NCBI GenBank assembly: GCA_036768485.1
Contig: JAVLUZ010000223.1
Span: 3,179,893-3,243,892 of the forward strand
Source of the DNA: Mermis nigrescens
Lineage: Eukaryota > Nematoda > Enoplea > Mermithida > Mermithidae
DNA: 64,000 nucleotides
Reading direction: 5' to 3'
Shown here: piece by piece, positions 34,996-46,399 of the stretch
How the letters are laid out: every line of letters starts with the position of its first letter
Position numbering within the stretch: position 1 is the stretch's first letter
Made by a program: the position numbers and the translations under genes
The notes under the pieces: generated by a model
What the model saw: the letters and a program-made list of their open reading frames with translations, nothing else
Database searches by the model: none
Told to the model about the DNA's origin: nothing

Positions 34996-36478
34996 TCACT
35001 GACGCGAAATTTCTCCACACGTCAATAATTTTATTATTTTTTCTAAATCATTTCTTGTAATCCAAACGCACGTTTGAGCTATTTGTATCAGCGCATTAAC
35101 GCCCGTTTCAATCGGTTTATTTGGCGACAAAAATCCAAAAATTTTATTTTCTCTGTCTAACCGTATATTGATGCGTAAAAACATGTCGGAAAATTTTTGC
35201 CAAAGGATATTTACGCGCTCACACTCAATAATCGCATGTATATTCGTTTCTTTCTCATTTCGTCCAAGAGAAAGGCAAAATTTACAATCCGGGGGAACCC
35301 CGTTTTTCCATTTTGAGATCGCAGTGACGCGTCTGTAACCAATCATTACCAAAACAATAATGAACATCTTTCGCATAACCCTTTATTTGTTTTTAAAAAA
35401 GAAAATCGCAATAGGACTCGAATCGAACGTCGAAATGCAAAATATATTTCCATTTTAACAAAAAACGATCGTAGTTTTGGCTTGCAAGCCCGACTAATTA
35501 TCGTTTTGTATAAAAATTTTGTAGAAACTTTCTTACGTTTGTAAAAATTATCGTACAAACGAACATGTGTATCGTTTAAGTCAAATTTGTGTTTATCTTC
35601 AACGTGCAGTAATTCTTTATAAAAGGCGGAGCAAATTTTTAAATTGATCTCCTTTTGAATCGAGCAATTTCACAACCGCGTATTTTACCATAAAAAATCG
35701 AACCAAGTTCGATCCTTAGACGTACGCAGTCTTGCCAAAAACATGAGTCTTAAAGCTTCGACTTTTTCTCGACATTTTCAAATCCTATTCCGCCAAATTT
35801 CTTACAGTTTTGTATGACGTCTTGCTTAATTTTTGGCTTTCTGGCAGGATACCACAAAATTTTTTTGTCGCAGTATTCGCCAGCTTAGTTATTTTATTAG
35901 GCGGCTTGATAAAAGTTGCAACATACCAGAATTTCGGAAGAAAATACGTGTTAATAAATTTCGCTCGAGATTCTAACGAGAACTCACAATGCGGGGAAGA
36001 ATTAAAGAGCTTATGTAATGTATTTTCTACTGGTTTATAATTTGCCGTCTCAGCAAATCTGGCCTTATTAAAAATAATTCCGTAAATTTTTAACTCATTA
36101 ACCAAAAACTGTTCGTATTCTTGAGGGACACCTATATTATCATCCCTTATCACCAAAATTTGCGTTTTCTCTCCGTTTAACATTGTGCCACTCGCTTTTT
36201 AAAAATTTCGTATTCTTCGAACACTTTTTTTACCGATCTAAAATCTCTCAGTAACGTGTCATCAGTGTAATTGCTAATTTTCACCTTTTCGTCCAACAAT
36301 GAGATGCCAACAATGGTATCATTCTTTCTAAGCTGATTACAATAAAAGCTTCGGCTGCTAAAACGTATAATATTGGTAATAAAGGACAACCTTGTCTGAT
36401 GTCCCTTCCAATTTCAAAAGAAGCGGAAATAAATCCATTTACCAGTAAAGAAGAATTGACTTTACCAGGTTTATAAAT
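34996..36478 (-). pseudogene. L1/Tx1-type LINE relic, tandem copy A (truncated by the duplication joint)
   Basis: The minus-strand pieces correspond to the C-terminal half of the relic at 39643-42553: 36389-36177 (end of RT, with a variant of motif C, NYTDD), 36183-35785 (segment after RT) and 35558-34996 (C-terminal region with the CKFC ... HAIIEC zinc-finger-like motif). The reverse-transcriptase core is absent because the unit ends at 36478 inside it. Compared with copy B it has extra frameshifts, for example GGGGG for GGGG near 35290. It cannot be functional. Confidence 0.85.
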
Positions 36479-36482
36479 GCTA

Positions 36483-37250
36483 ATTAAAAGTAGGTATTAG
36501 CAAGAGAAAATGCTCCGATGGAACAAAAAAGATGCATATAATTGGAATTGTGGATTATTAAGGATGTAAAAGAAAGGGTATAAGAAAAATCTACTTAAAA
36601 GTCGCAAATCTGCTAAAAATCAAACTTTCTCTAAGCAACGCGAAAAATCGAAGTATATTCTGCAGCCAACAGATTAAATTAAATATTTAGCATAAAAATG
36701 ATTCAAAAAAGCAGCGCGATGGCTATGCAGTAGCTATGGAAAGTGATATTGAGTAAAGTAACAATCTTTCCAGGTCAATTGAATGAAATAGCAAACATCG
36801 ATGCATCCAAGACAATTGAAGACATGGTTGGTTTGAAAAAGTAGAAAACGCGTAAGTTGACTTGGAACAGGCTAAATGCAGGTACACTAACATGCCTGTA
36901 ATGATTGTGTGCACTAATAAATAGGCCCCTGCTTTGCTTGCCATAATGCTCATAACAAAAATAGAAGAACTCTAAATACAATACCACTTAGTTTTCTATC
37001 AATTAGGAAACGAAACTGGTCAGCCTTGCTACTTGCCAACAATTTGAAAAATAAACAGTATAGATTTCGTTTATACACTCTTATCTGAAACTTTGAAGAC
37101 TTTGATTCTTTGCGTTGCATAGAAAACGTGTGATTTTTAGCTCATTTTGCGATTCTAGGTAGATTTTCATGTCCCCTCCTTTTACATCCTTAATACAATT
37201 CCAAGAATATTCATCATTTTGTTCTATCGCAGCATAGTACCAAATATTCC
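36483..37250. mobile_element. Foldback element copy (inside tandem copy B)
   Basis: Duplicate of 31872-32640 with the same two inverted arms. Confidence 0.7.
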
Positions 37251-37721
37251 AGATTCCAATAAATCATTCTAACAAACATTCGACTGAATACTTTCTTTGA
37301 AAGCTTTTGCAATTAGTTTAGTTTACTGAGTTTCGAATGACTTACGAATTATAATAGTTTTATGTGTGTGTGCATTTTTCCAGCGAACCTTGTCATTAGT
37401 TTCCGATTTGTGCTGTAATAATTCATTCCTTTTCTGCAATGATTAAAATTCTTAAGAGAGAAACGAAAACATATTCACAATCAGCACAAAAAATTGATGC
37501 AGAAAAAATGTTTTTGTTTGGGAGACAAGCACAAAGTTTTAATTTGTAGGCTAGTATTACACATTTGTATGCTAATTTTTATTTACTGCTGACTCAGGCC
37601 CACATAAAAACGAATGAATAAATATATATTGCCTATTAGATTTCTAAAAATATAATTATTTAGAACGTGGAACATGAAATTACGAGATCTATATTTCAAA
37701 ATGGCTAGATGCAGCTTATGA

Positions 37722-38158
37722 AGCCGACAGAATCATAATCATACGGAATGCTGCTACCGTCAAAATCATATAATTACTAATAGTTTCCATTCCATAAATA
37801 GAAGAGCTGGCCATGGAAGTTTAAATATTTCAAGTCCAGATCCTGGTCATGGGAACCATACTGATACTCACCTTCTAATTATGCGTTATTTTCAAGATAC
37901 TAAAGGACAGCATTGGGGTGAAATGCAGCTCAATACAGCGAAAACCAATCTGAGATAAATGACTTGGATCGTGAAAAATTGAGGGATAATTTAATTCAGG
38001 GAAATGTAATGATTCCGCCGCCAGAAACGAATATTAATTCTCCTGCTATATCCAGTAGAAAGATAAAAGTATCAACGAACAACCCCTTGAGACAAATTAA
38101 CATTGAGATTACTCCCAAGTCCTCGCAACCTATGCCGACAATCGTAATAAGGATCTAA
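37722..38158 (+). pseudogene. Unknown reading frame, tandem copy B
   Basis: It has 145 codons when one lost base near 37940 is allowed for; the intact second part is 37964-38158 (64 codons from ATG, rich in Pro, Ile, Asn and Ser). Each tandem copy is open where the other is shifted, so their common ancestor was open throughout. No domain is recognised; it could be an exon of a host gene or part of an unrecognised element. Confidence 0.42.
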
Positions 38159-38817
38159 TGAACCACGTAAATTTAATTTTTGCATCAAGATATCTTTATT
38201 TCGTGAGCTACATATCATTACCTGTAAATCATTGCCTTGACCCTCGCGTTCCCGTGAACTAAGAACGGCGTCCTAGCCGATCACTTTTTTGCGATTTATT
38301 TCATTGTATGTTTTGTTGACTGCTAAACTTCGTCTAGCCTCATTTTAGACCTAGTTACATCATGTGAAATATTCATGCTAGTAAATAAAATTATACATCC
38401 TAAAAAATTAGCATATTTTCATGATTATCACATAAAAACTTATATTACAAAAAAGCTTTAGCCAATGACTAGTACAAGATTGGTGGGCTTCTTCTTTTCA
38501 ATCAGCTACTACAGGCCTAAAATGATATTTTAGTCAACTAAAATATACTATTTGTATTTATTTTATGGATGTCCACCTCATGCCTATACTTAAGTATAGT
38601 AGCGGTTTTCTAGTTATGACTTCTTACAAAGTTACTTAAGCAAAAAATGACAAACATATTTGGAAAGAGCATAAAAAATCGCACAAAATGATACTAATAT
38701 TTGCTACTTTGAGTGAGACTAAGTATATTTTAACCAGGCTAGGACGGCGTCCTAGCACGGGAACCTTTGACTTTAAAAAAGACACAGGAAAACGAGGAGA
38801 ATGGAATATTACCCAAA

Positions 38818-39102
<285 letters not shown>

Positions 39103-39642
39103 GTCTGTTTTTTTTATTCTAGAAAGATTTAGCGCTGTGAAGTACCTACACAGGGGAGCGCTGTTGTACAAAAGTTAAACGATTGAGGGGTGTTTACAAA
39201 ATAAAAGAAAACGAAATAATATGTTTTACAGATTATAAGTAATTATATCCATTTTCAAGTTCTCACCACTAGCTGATATAGAAGATGTAAAAATTTCACT
39301 ATTTCCCTACCGAAAAGAAAAAATTCCCAGTTTATTTCAAATTACTTCCATTAATGAATTTCTATCTATGATTATTTCCCGTAATTCCGTAGAAAAAGAT
39401 ATGACTGCTTATAATCTGTAGAGTTTACACGTTAATCACATAAATAAATGTAATAATCACAATTTCATCGCTGAAAATGAGTAAGTATTAAAACACTGAA
39501 TCACGAAATCAATAAGAAGTAAATTTAAGCACTTTCAGTTCATAGATTAACACTTATTTAAATTCGTCATATAAAATGCGTTTTATTTCATTTGGTATCC
39601 GCCTGCAATTAGTGCGCCTCCACCATTTTAGATAATTTTTTG

Positions 39643-40389
39643 TCACTGACGCGAAATTTCTCCACACGTCAATAATTTTATTATTTTTTCTAAATCATTT
39701 CTTGTAATCCAAACGCACGTTTGAGCTATTTGTATCAGCGCATTAACGCCCGTTTCAATCGGTTTATTTGGCGACAAAAACCCAAAAATTTTATTTTCTC
39801 TGTCTAACCGTATATTGATGCGTAAAAACATGTCGGAAAATTTTTGCCAAAAAATATTTACGCGCTCACACTCAATAATCGCATGTATATTCGTTTCTTT
39901 CTCATTTCGTCCAAGAGAAAGGCAAAATTTACAATCCGGGGAACCCCGTTTTTCCATTTTGAGACCCGGTGACGCGTCTGTAACGCAATCATTAACAAAA
40001 CAATAATGAACATCTTTCGCGTAACCCTTTATTTGTTTTAAAAAAAGAAAATCGCAATAGGACTCGAATCGAACGTCGAAATGCAAAATATTTTTCCATT
40101 TTAACAAAAAACGATCGTAGTTTGGCTTGCAAGCCCGACTAATTATCGTTTTGTATAAAAATTTTGTAGAAACTTTCTTACGTTCGTAAAAATTATCGTA
40201 CAAACGAACATGTGTATCGTTTGAGTCGAATTTGTGTTTATCTTCAACGTGCAGTAATTCTTTATAAAAGGCGAGAAAATTTTTAAATTGATCTCCTTTT
40301 GAATCGAGCAATTTCACAACCGCGTATTTTACCATAAAAAAATCGAACCAAGTTCGATCCTCAGACGTACGCAGTCTTGCCAAAAACAT
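39643..40389 (-). CDS. LINE C-terminal region with zf-RVT-like motif (fragment)
   Basis: This 248-codon open frame is the best preserved piece. Residues near 155-180 hold CKFCLSLGRNEKETNIHAII and a further Cys (C-x2-C ... H-x4-C), the pattern of the zinc finger following RT in many L1-type elements, thought to help bind the template RNA. It is intact here but split into two frames in tandem copy A (35558-34996). It cannot be translated alone as a real gene. Confidence 0.75.
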   Translation of the reverse strand: MFLARLRTSEDRTWFDFFMVKYAVVKLLDSKGDQFKNFLAFYKELLHVEDKHKFDSNDTHVRLYDNFYERKKVSTKFLYKTIISRACKPNYDRFLLKWKNILHFDVRFESYCDFLFLKQIKGYAKDVHYCFVNDCVTDASPGLKMEKRGSPDCKFCLSLGRNEKETNIHAIIECERVNIFWQKFSDMFLRINIRLDRENKIFGFLSPNKPIETGVNALIQIAQTCVWITRNDLEKIIKLLTCGEISRQ

Positions 40390-40429
40390 GAGTCTTAAAG
40401 CTTCGACTTTTTCTCGACATTTTCAAATC

Positions 40430-40870
40430 CTATTCCGCCAAATTTCTTACAGTTTTGTATGACGTCTTGCTTAATTTTTGGCTTTCTGGCAGGATACCAC
40501 AAAATTTTTTTGTCGCAGTATTCGCCAGCTTAGTTATTTTATTAGGCGGCTTGATAAAAGTTGCAACATACCAGAATTTCGAGAAAAAATACGTGTTAAT
40601 AAATTTCGCGCGAGATTCTAACGAGAACTCACAATGCGGGGAAGAATTAATGAGCTTATGTAATGTATTTTCTACTGGTTTATAGTTTGCCGTCTCGGCA
40701 AATCCGGCCTTATTAAAAATTATTCCGTAAATTTTTAACTCATCAACCAAAAACTGTTCGTATTCTTGAGGGACACCTATATTATCATCCCTTATCACCA
40801 AAATTTGCGTTTTCTCTCCGTTTAACATTGTGCCACTCGCTTTTTGAAAAATTTCGTATTCTTCGAACAC
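40430..40870 (-). CDS. LINE region following RT (fragment)
   Basis: A 146-codon frame with SGTMLNGEKTQILVI, matching the SG-x-x-[IL]-N-x-x-K-[ST] element that follows YADD in L1-type RTs, then IYGIIFNKA. It is separated from the RT core by a frameshift near 40880. Confidence 0.75.
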   Translation of the reverse strand: MFEEYEIFQKASGTMLNGEKTQILVIRDDNIGVPQEYEQFLVDELKIYGIIFNKAGFAETANYKPVENTLHKLINSSPHCEFSLESRAKFINTYFFSKFWYVATFIKPPNKITKLANTATKKFCGILPESQKLSKTSYKTVRNLAE

Positions 40871-40893
40871 TTTTTTTACCGATCTAAAATCTC

Positions 40894-41496
40894 TCAGTAA
40901 AAATTCGTGTCATCAGCGTAATTGCTAATTTTCACCTTTTCGTCCAACAATGAGATGCCAACAATGGAATCATTCTTTCTAAGCTTATTACAAAAAACTT
41001 CGGCTGCTAAAACGTATAATATTGGTGATAAAGGACAACCTTGTCTGATGCCCCTTCCAATTTCAAAAGAAGCGGAAATAAATCCATTTACCAGTAAAGA
41101 AGAATTGACTTTACCAGGTTTATAAATCATTTTAATCATGTTTCTAAATTTTCGAGGAAAATTAAAATATTCTAGCGATCGATGCAAGAAAGGCCATTCT
41201 ATCACATCGAACGCTGATTTTTGATCCAGAGATAAAATTAATCCAGACAATTTTTCATCATTTGTTGCCAAAATGGAAGTATAAACTGTGAAAATTCCGT
41301 CTCTTATATTTCTGCCGGGTATAGCGCAGGTTTGGGCTTGGTTAACCAAATTCGGCGTAAAAAGTTTCATCCTATTATATAAGACTTTTGCAAAAATTTT
41401 ATAGTCTACGTTGAGCAAAGTTATCGGCCTCCAGCTACTACGAAGTGCCCGATCCCCTTTTCCTTTATATATTTGACTAATTATGCCGTAATACAT
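40894..41496 (-). CDS. LINE reverse-transcriptase core (fragment)
   Basis: A 200-residue frame with RT motifs in order: WRPITLLNVDYKI (22-34), motif A LDQKSAFD (90-97, catalytic Asp 91), motif B RQGCPLSP (151-158) and motif C YADD (193-196). All catalytic aspartates are present, so decay shows in the frame breaks, not in the active site. It overlaps the upstream frame by 20 bp in a different phase, which marks a frameshift. Confidence 0.9.
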   Translation of the reverse strand: MYYGIISQIYKGKGDRALRSSWRPITLLNVDYKIFAKVLYNRMKLFTPNLVNQAQTCAIPGRNIRDGIFTVYTSILATNDEKLSGLILSLDQKSAFDVIEWPFLHRSLEYFNFPRKFRNMIKMIYKPGKVNSSLLVNGFISASFEIGRGIRQGCPLSPILYVLAAEVFCNKLRKNDSIVGISLLDEKVKISNYADDTNFY

Positions 41497-42553
41497 GGAG
41501 GCCGGTAACTCTCCTGGCGCACATGCTGTTGTACAATTTGCATAAAATTGGCACTAAATTTTTTGAAAATTGCTTATAAAATTCGGCAGATATTCCGTCA
41601 CTTCCGGGGGATTTTTCCGGCTTAAGTTCCTTAATAACCGTAAGAACTTCCTCCTCTCTTATCTCCGTTTCTAAAGTTTTGTGATTTTCATCATCAATTC
41701 GGGGCGAAGCTCCGCACTTCATAAAATAATTAATCGCTTGCAAATCTACCCCTACTTCGGACATCAGTTCCGAATATTGGGTCCTAAATTCGTTTAAAAT
41801 GTCGTGTTGATCAAAAATTTCAGTTCCGTCCGCTTTTTTAAGACTCGTGATAAGTCTTGGAATAGCGGACGATTTTTGAACCTGTTTTGCTGTTATCATA
41901 GTATGCCTGTCGGAAACAATATTCTGATAATGCGTTTTATGCAACCGAGAATTGATGTCATCCCACTCGCATTGCCTAACTTTTTCAACCTTATCCGCCA
42001 GCTCATCCTTCAAAAAAGGATTATCTGGAAAGATTACAATTTTTTCCTTCAAAAAATTCATATCTTTCTCAAGAAAAAATCGTACTTTTTTCTTACGTAG
42101 AGCAACTTCGATGCTAATTTGCTTGCACTTTTCAGCTATTTGATCTTTTAACATTTCCCATTCATTCGGAAGAACGCGGCCTGCTGCCAGCATACAAAAT
42201 TTTTGTAAAATTTCTAAAATTGCAAGTTTTAACTCTTCATTATGACTTAAAAGTAGCGCGTTCATTTTCCAATATGACGGCCCGGTTTTCAGTGCAGCAC
42301 GAAAATTGAAAGAAGCGACTACCACTTTATGTTGCAAAAAACTTACGTCAAAAACTTTGTGTTTCACCAAATCTTTCATAAGATTTATCGCGCAATAAAT
42401 TCTATCGATGTGCAACATACTGCGCTGCGTGGACATAAAAGTGAATTGTTTTTTGTCATTTTTTGGTTTAAAAATATTGCTAGTAGTAATACCTGCTACC
42501 CTGGGGGTACAATGATGAAGGATGCCTGCTAAGTGCACATGCACTAGATACAA
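41477..42553 (-). CDS. LINE endonuclease end, linker and RT start (fragment)
   Basis: A 358-codon frame. Residues 1-25 or so are probably not element sequence; from about residue 36 the text fits the end of the endonuclease (HIDRIY, HKVVVASFNF, GPSYWKMN), then a charged helical linker, then the RT start (LKPEKSPGSDGISAEFYKQF near 315-335). The 5' truncation point is near 42490. Confidence 0.8.
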   Translation of the reverse strand: MYLVHVHLAGILHHCTPRVAGITTSNIFKPKNDKKQFTFMSTQRSMLHIDRIYCAINLMKDLVKHKVFDVSFLQHKVVVASFNFRAALKTGPSYWKMNALLLSHNEELKLAILEILQKFCMLAAGRVLPNEWEMLKDQIAEKCKQISIEVALRKKKVRFFLEKDMNFLKEKIVIFPDNPFLKDELADKVEKVRQCEWDDINSRLHKTHYQNIVSDRHTMITAKQVQKSSAIPRLITSLKKADGTEIFDQHDILNEFRTQYSELMSEVGVDLQAINYFMKCGASPRIDDENHKTLETEIREEEVLTVIKELKPEKSPGSDGISAEFYKQFSKNLVPILCKLYNSMCARRVTGLHVLRHN

Positions 42554-42734
42554 AATTATGACATATTACGATCGCAAACTGGCGTCATTATACCCCGGAG
42601 TCGAGTCACGGTACCTACATTAATCGGCTATCCGCCCCTTCTCGCCCCAAATTACCATAATCAGGCGGGCCTAGGGTCCAAAAATCCTTCCCCCGATCGG
42701 GATTATCAGATAAACCAATTTTTTTGGCGTTGTA

Positions 42735-42945
42735 CTAAAATTATGTACATACACACTAAGCATTTCTGGCCCCGATCGTATGATTTGCAATGCGCTAAAA
42801 TTATGTACATACACCGCTAAGCTTTATAGCACCCGAACCGGAATTTGCAATGCACTAAAATTATGTACATACACCACTAAACTTTCTGGCCCCGGATTAT
42901 TGGATTAATCGATTTTGTTGCATTGCGCTAAAATTATATGTTTTG
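42735..42945 (+). repeat. Tandem repeat, 60-bp unit, about 3.5 copies
   Basis: CTAAAATTATGTACATACAC starts at 42735, 42795 and 42855, with a weaker copy at 42928. Linkers include TTCTGGCCCCG and TTTGCAATGC. Confidence 0.85.
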
Positions 42946-43084
42946 TACATGGGCATAGATACATCGCTGAAGGTCGATTGACAGTCTAAATATGACGACT
43001 TGAGAAGCAAATGAGAAAACTACTTATGCTACCTATGTACCATGCAACATTTTTCAAAGTGCATGGCAACTCCAGATAACCCTT

Positions 43085-43607
43085 TTTCAGAAGCAGTCCA
43101 TCTTTTTTGAGGAACGATTGAACTATTTATGGAAGCACCAACCTTTTTTGGGAACCGACCAACCTTTTTTAAGTAGGAGACAACTTTTTTTGCGAACCGA
43201 CCAACCTTTTAATGGGAGCAGCTAACACTTTTTGGAAACCGACCAACCTTTTGAAAACAATCAACGTTTTTTTGAGGGAGTGCCAACCGTTTTTGGGAAC
43301 CAACCAACCTTTTGAAGGGAGCATGCAGCGTTTTTGGGGACCGGCTAACCAGTCTTAGGGAGCTGGCAACTTTTTACGGGAAACAAGCAACCATTTAAGG
43401 GAATAGCCAAGGTTTTTGGGAACCGCCCAACCTTTTCATGGAACCAGGCAACCTTTTTGGGAACCAACTAACCTTTCAAAGGAACAGCCAACTTTTTTGG
43501 GAACCAACCAAACTTTTAAGGAACCAGCCAACCTTTTTTTGGAACCGACCAACCTTTTTAAGGGAGCAGGCAACTTTTTTGGGAACCAACCAACCTTTTT
43601 TGAGAAC
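43085..43607 (+). repeat. Minisatellite of GGAACCAACCAACCTTTT type, running into the gap
   Basis: About 27 imperfect units of near 20 bp (GGGAACCRACCAACCTTTTT alternating with GGGAGCAGCCAACTTTTTT, so about 40 bp per pair). It is interrupted by the assembly gap, so its true length is unknown. Confidence 0.88.
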
Positions 43608-43707
43608 NNNNNNNNNNNNNNNNNNNNNNNNNNNNNNNNNNNNNNNNNNNNNNNNNNNNNNNNNNNNNNNNNNNNNNNNNNNNNNNNNNNNNNNNNNNNN
43701 NNNNNNN
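43608..43707. other. Assembly gap, exactly 100 N
   Basis: Round-number N run; a placeholder of unknown true size. Confidence 0.99.
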
Positions 43708-43917
43708 CAGGATGAAATGGAATGCATTGTCCAGCTGCATAATAACAACGTATTTGCGATTCCCACACAATATTTATTGCCCAGATATAGACTCTTGCCA
43801 GGTCTAGAATTCTTTAGCACCATATTGGACTTCATTGGTAGCAAGGATGAAATCATATGGGTCATGCTTGTGGCAACCATTTTAATTTCACTTAGATTTC
43901 AAATGTGTAGCATGTAA
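43708..43917 (+). CDS. Coding-like frame after the gap, unknown
   Basis: From the first base after the gap, 69 codons are open to TAA (43915-43917), with a mixed hydrophobic/acidic composition and a hydrophobic end (VMLVATILISL). It may be a host exon whose start is in the gap. Another coding-like plus segment, 44009-44185, follows with one internal stop. No family is recognised. Confidence 0.3.
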   Translation, partial: QDEMECIVQLHNNNVFAIPTQYLLPRYRLLPGLEFFSTILDFIGSKDEIIWVMLVATILISLRFQMCSM

Positions 43918-44008
43918 TCAACTACAGCATATAGAAAAAGCTCCAAAAACTAGTTAAAAATTAAAATTAAACAGTTATTGTTATTCTATACATGATATAA
44001 TTCTCAAA

Positions 44009-44185
44009 AAGGAATTTGAGGACTGGACACCTGTTCAGATTGTATCATAGCAATTTGGGTCATCAAATCATGATCAAACCTCAGAAGCATTATTAGTTGC
44101 TGCAGGTGTGCCAACCATTTTAGATGCTGAAATGGAAGACAAAAATCTGGCAAAAACTAAGTGTGCAATCAAAATGGAAATGTGA
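44009..44185 (+). pseudogene. Coding-like segment with one stop, unknown
   Basis: Open on both sides of a single TAG, with composition unlike the AT-rich surroundings (LVAAGVPTILDAEMEDKN near its middle). It could belong with 43708-43917. Confidence 0.25.
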
Positions 44186-44964
44186 GATGCTGAATGTATA
44201 CTATTTTATACATGGTGCTGCTCAGTAGAAACCATTGCTACCCTAGACCGCAAATTGATAGTACATACAGGGTAGCATACCTATGCAAGTATAGGTACAT
44301 ATGTTTTTAGTGTGCAGTTTTTGTAGCTGTGTAAACAGTATCAGCACAATGTAGTATTACATGTATGTGATATGTAAACAGAATTGTGCAGCATGAATGG
44401 ATAATCAAATTAATTTAGTTATTACAGAGTACTTTTGATAGGATACTTCTGGTGTCCAAAATCACCATTTTTATAATGATTTGTACAGTACTTATTGTGT
44501 TAAGTAAATGGTACTATGCTGCTGGATAAAAATTAGCATATACCAACATAAAATTAAATATGAATTTGTTCCTATTTGAATACATACTAGCTTCATGTTT
44601 CCGGTAATTAGCTATCAGGACTGGTTGTGGTCACTGTACATATCACTACTGCTGAACCAATCTATAAATTATTATGTTTTGAACACTATGTGTAAATTAT
44701 TTCATTATTGCAGGCGACCTACACTAAGTGTAACAAATGAAGTTAATATAAATAATATGATTATTTTGTTGGCACTTGCGTTTTGATTAAATATGAGATG
44801 TCAACATTTGCATAATAGGTAAATAAGCATATCTGTATTTAAATGAAAGGTCATGCTTATGTTTTAAACAAACTTTTGGGTAACTCAAACTCATTTATAA
44901 ATAAATCACAATTTATTTCATCTGAATGATCATCCAAATCTTGTGCATCCAAATGTAAGATTTT

Positions 44965-46390
44965 TTGTTTTCACTTACTAAGACCAACATTATCTAGGCT
45001 GCTGTTTGTCCCTTCTGGTGATGTGGATGAGTCAAATGTATTCAGTAGGTTGTCGATTGAACAGTTTTTCTCAACAAGTGCATTAAAAATTTTTGTAGAA
45101 GCTTTGTAATCAGATGCAATAGTCTTTTATTATACTAATTTGATTTTATATAGTAAGCGCAGATTATTTTTTTGTGTATTAACAACCTGATTAATAAGTA
45201 GTGTAATATAATTTTTGGTAATAATACCACACATATTATTTCTATTAATAAGTTAAAAACAAAAAAAGAATATATTTTAAAAATCATTACTCTCCTTTTA
45301 AGTTTTTGAAAAATATTGAAAAAAATTGAATACATTTTACATTTCCAAAATTTAAATTTTTTACCCTCATCTAAGGTGGCCTGGACTATGTTGAAATGCT
45401 CCACCTTAATAAGTTTGCTGAATGCCTTCAACAAGTTATTTGTTTTCCTTTTTTTGAAAGTTGGTAGCTGCACTCTAAATCAAAATATTTAGTTAGTAAG
45501 TATGATCTGACTGTAATTATAACAGATAAAAATTATATGTAAACAAAAATAGATTAATATATGTTAAAAAGAATTACTTTGGTTACATGAATTGATGTAT
45601 TTCTTAAATTTCGTTTTTCATCTGGGCATTTGATGAAAGGATGTATCCAATTTAACTTTCTTATATGACATAAAAAATATAATTTTAGAAGCATTGCATA
45701 ACAAGTTTTTATTAAAATAATTTTTGACAATAAAAGCATGCATATTATTTTGTATTACTATTTACCACAAAAATTGATTTAATAAATGATGGTATAGAGC
45801 AATTCTAAGACAAAGAATTTTTAACAATAAAACTGATAGATATAAATAATGTATTTTTATAATATCAATATTATTAATACTTGAAAGTTAAAAATATAAT
45901 AAATAAAACATCAGCAAGAAAATTTTAAAATATAACTTTGAATGAAATCAAGATACCTTGCACCACACTACCTTTATAGCTGTGTCAATATATTTTTGCT
46001 GATTTTGACAGGACTCAAATTTTGTCAGCTTTAAAGTGAACTTCTTGTTTTTCAATTTGTTTATAAATAACAAAATTTTGGTCATTGTAACTCCGGATTC
46101 AATGCTTGCTTGCCACAGTATTCCAGGATAAATCAATTTTATCAATCTCTAGGCTATATAGAAGGCCTTCCGTGATTTGGTCCGCTGCTTCTATTAGTTT
46201 TTTGTACTGGCAGAGCATAAAACGTTTCCTATTTTAGTAGGATTAATCACCATAGTGGATATAAGCTCACATTTCTGAAAGCCAACATTACTGAAGTTGT
46301 TTCATCCTGAAACTATACAACAAATGCCTTCGCCTAATGCAAAATCATAATGACCTTTTCCGTCATACACTGAAAATTGTTAGAATAAAA
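44965..46390 (-). pseudogene. Decayed multi-exon gene, unknown
   Basis: The minus strand shows a chain of coding-like blocks with splice-like edges. Block 1 (about 46368-45957) starts after ACAATTTTCAG and ends before GTATCT, but has a TGA and two frameshifts (one in an A-run). Block 2 (about 45661-45585) ends before GTAATT. Block 3 (about 45474-45366) starts after TTGATTTAG and ends before GTAAAA. Block 4 (about 45121-44966) starts after an AG and ends before GTAAGT. Block 1 contains KCELISTMVINPTKIGN and LIEAADQITEGLL. No known domain is assigned. The breaks suggest a pseudogene, though consensus errors could mimic this. Confidence 0.4.
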
Positions 46391-46399
46391 TCTATTGCT

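Larger units (their letters stand above)
39643..42553 (-). pseudogene. L1/Tx1-type LINE relic, long copy (endonuclease end, RT, C-terminal finger)
   Basis: The 5' to 3' order on the minus strand is: the end of an AP-type endonuclease (about 42480-42250, with HIDRIY then GPSYWKMN); a linker and the start of RT (to 41477, with EKSPGSDGISAEFYKQF); the RT core (41496-40894); the region after RT (40870-40430, with SGTMLNGEKTQ); and a C-terminal region (40389-39643) with CKFC-x17-H-x4-C as in zf-RVT. At least three frameshifts break it. The endonuclease start and any ORF1 are missing, a typical 5' truncation. Such elements copy RNA into DNA at a nicked target. The C-terminal half was duplicated into copy A. 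Confidence 0.9.

Noticed and set aside
39643..42553. An active LINE
   Set aside because: All RT catalytic residues are present, but there are at least three frameshifts, most of the endonuclease is missing and there is no ORF1.
43416..43917. Frames of 70-159 codons across 43608-43707
   Set aside because: They read through 100 unknown bases; only the part after 43707 was kept, at low confidence.
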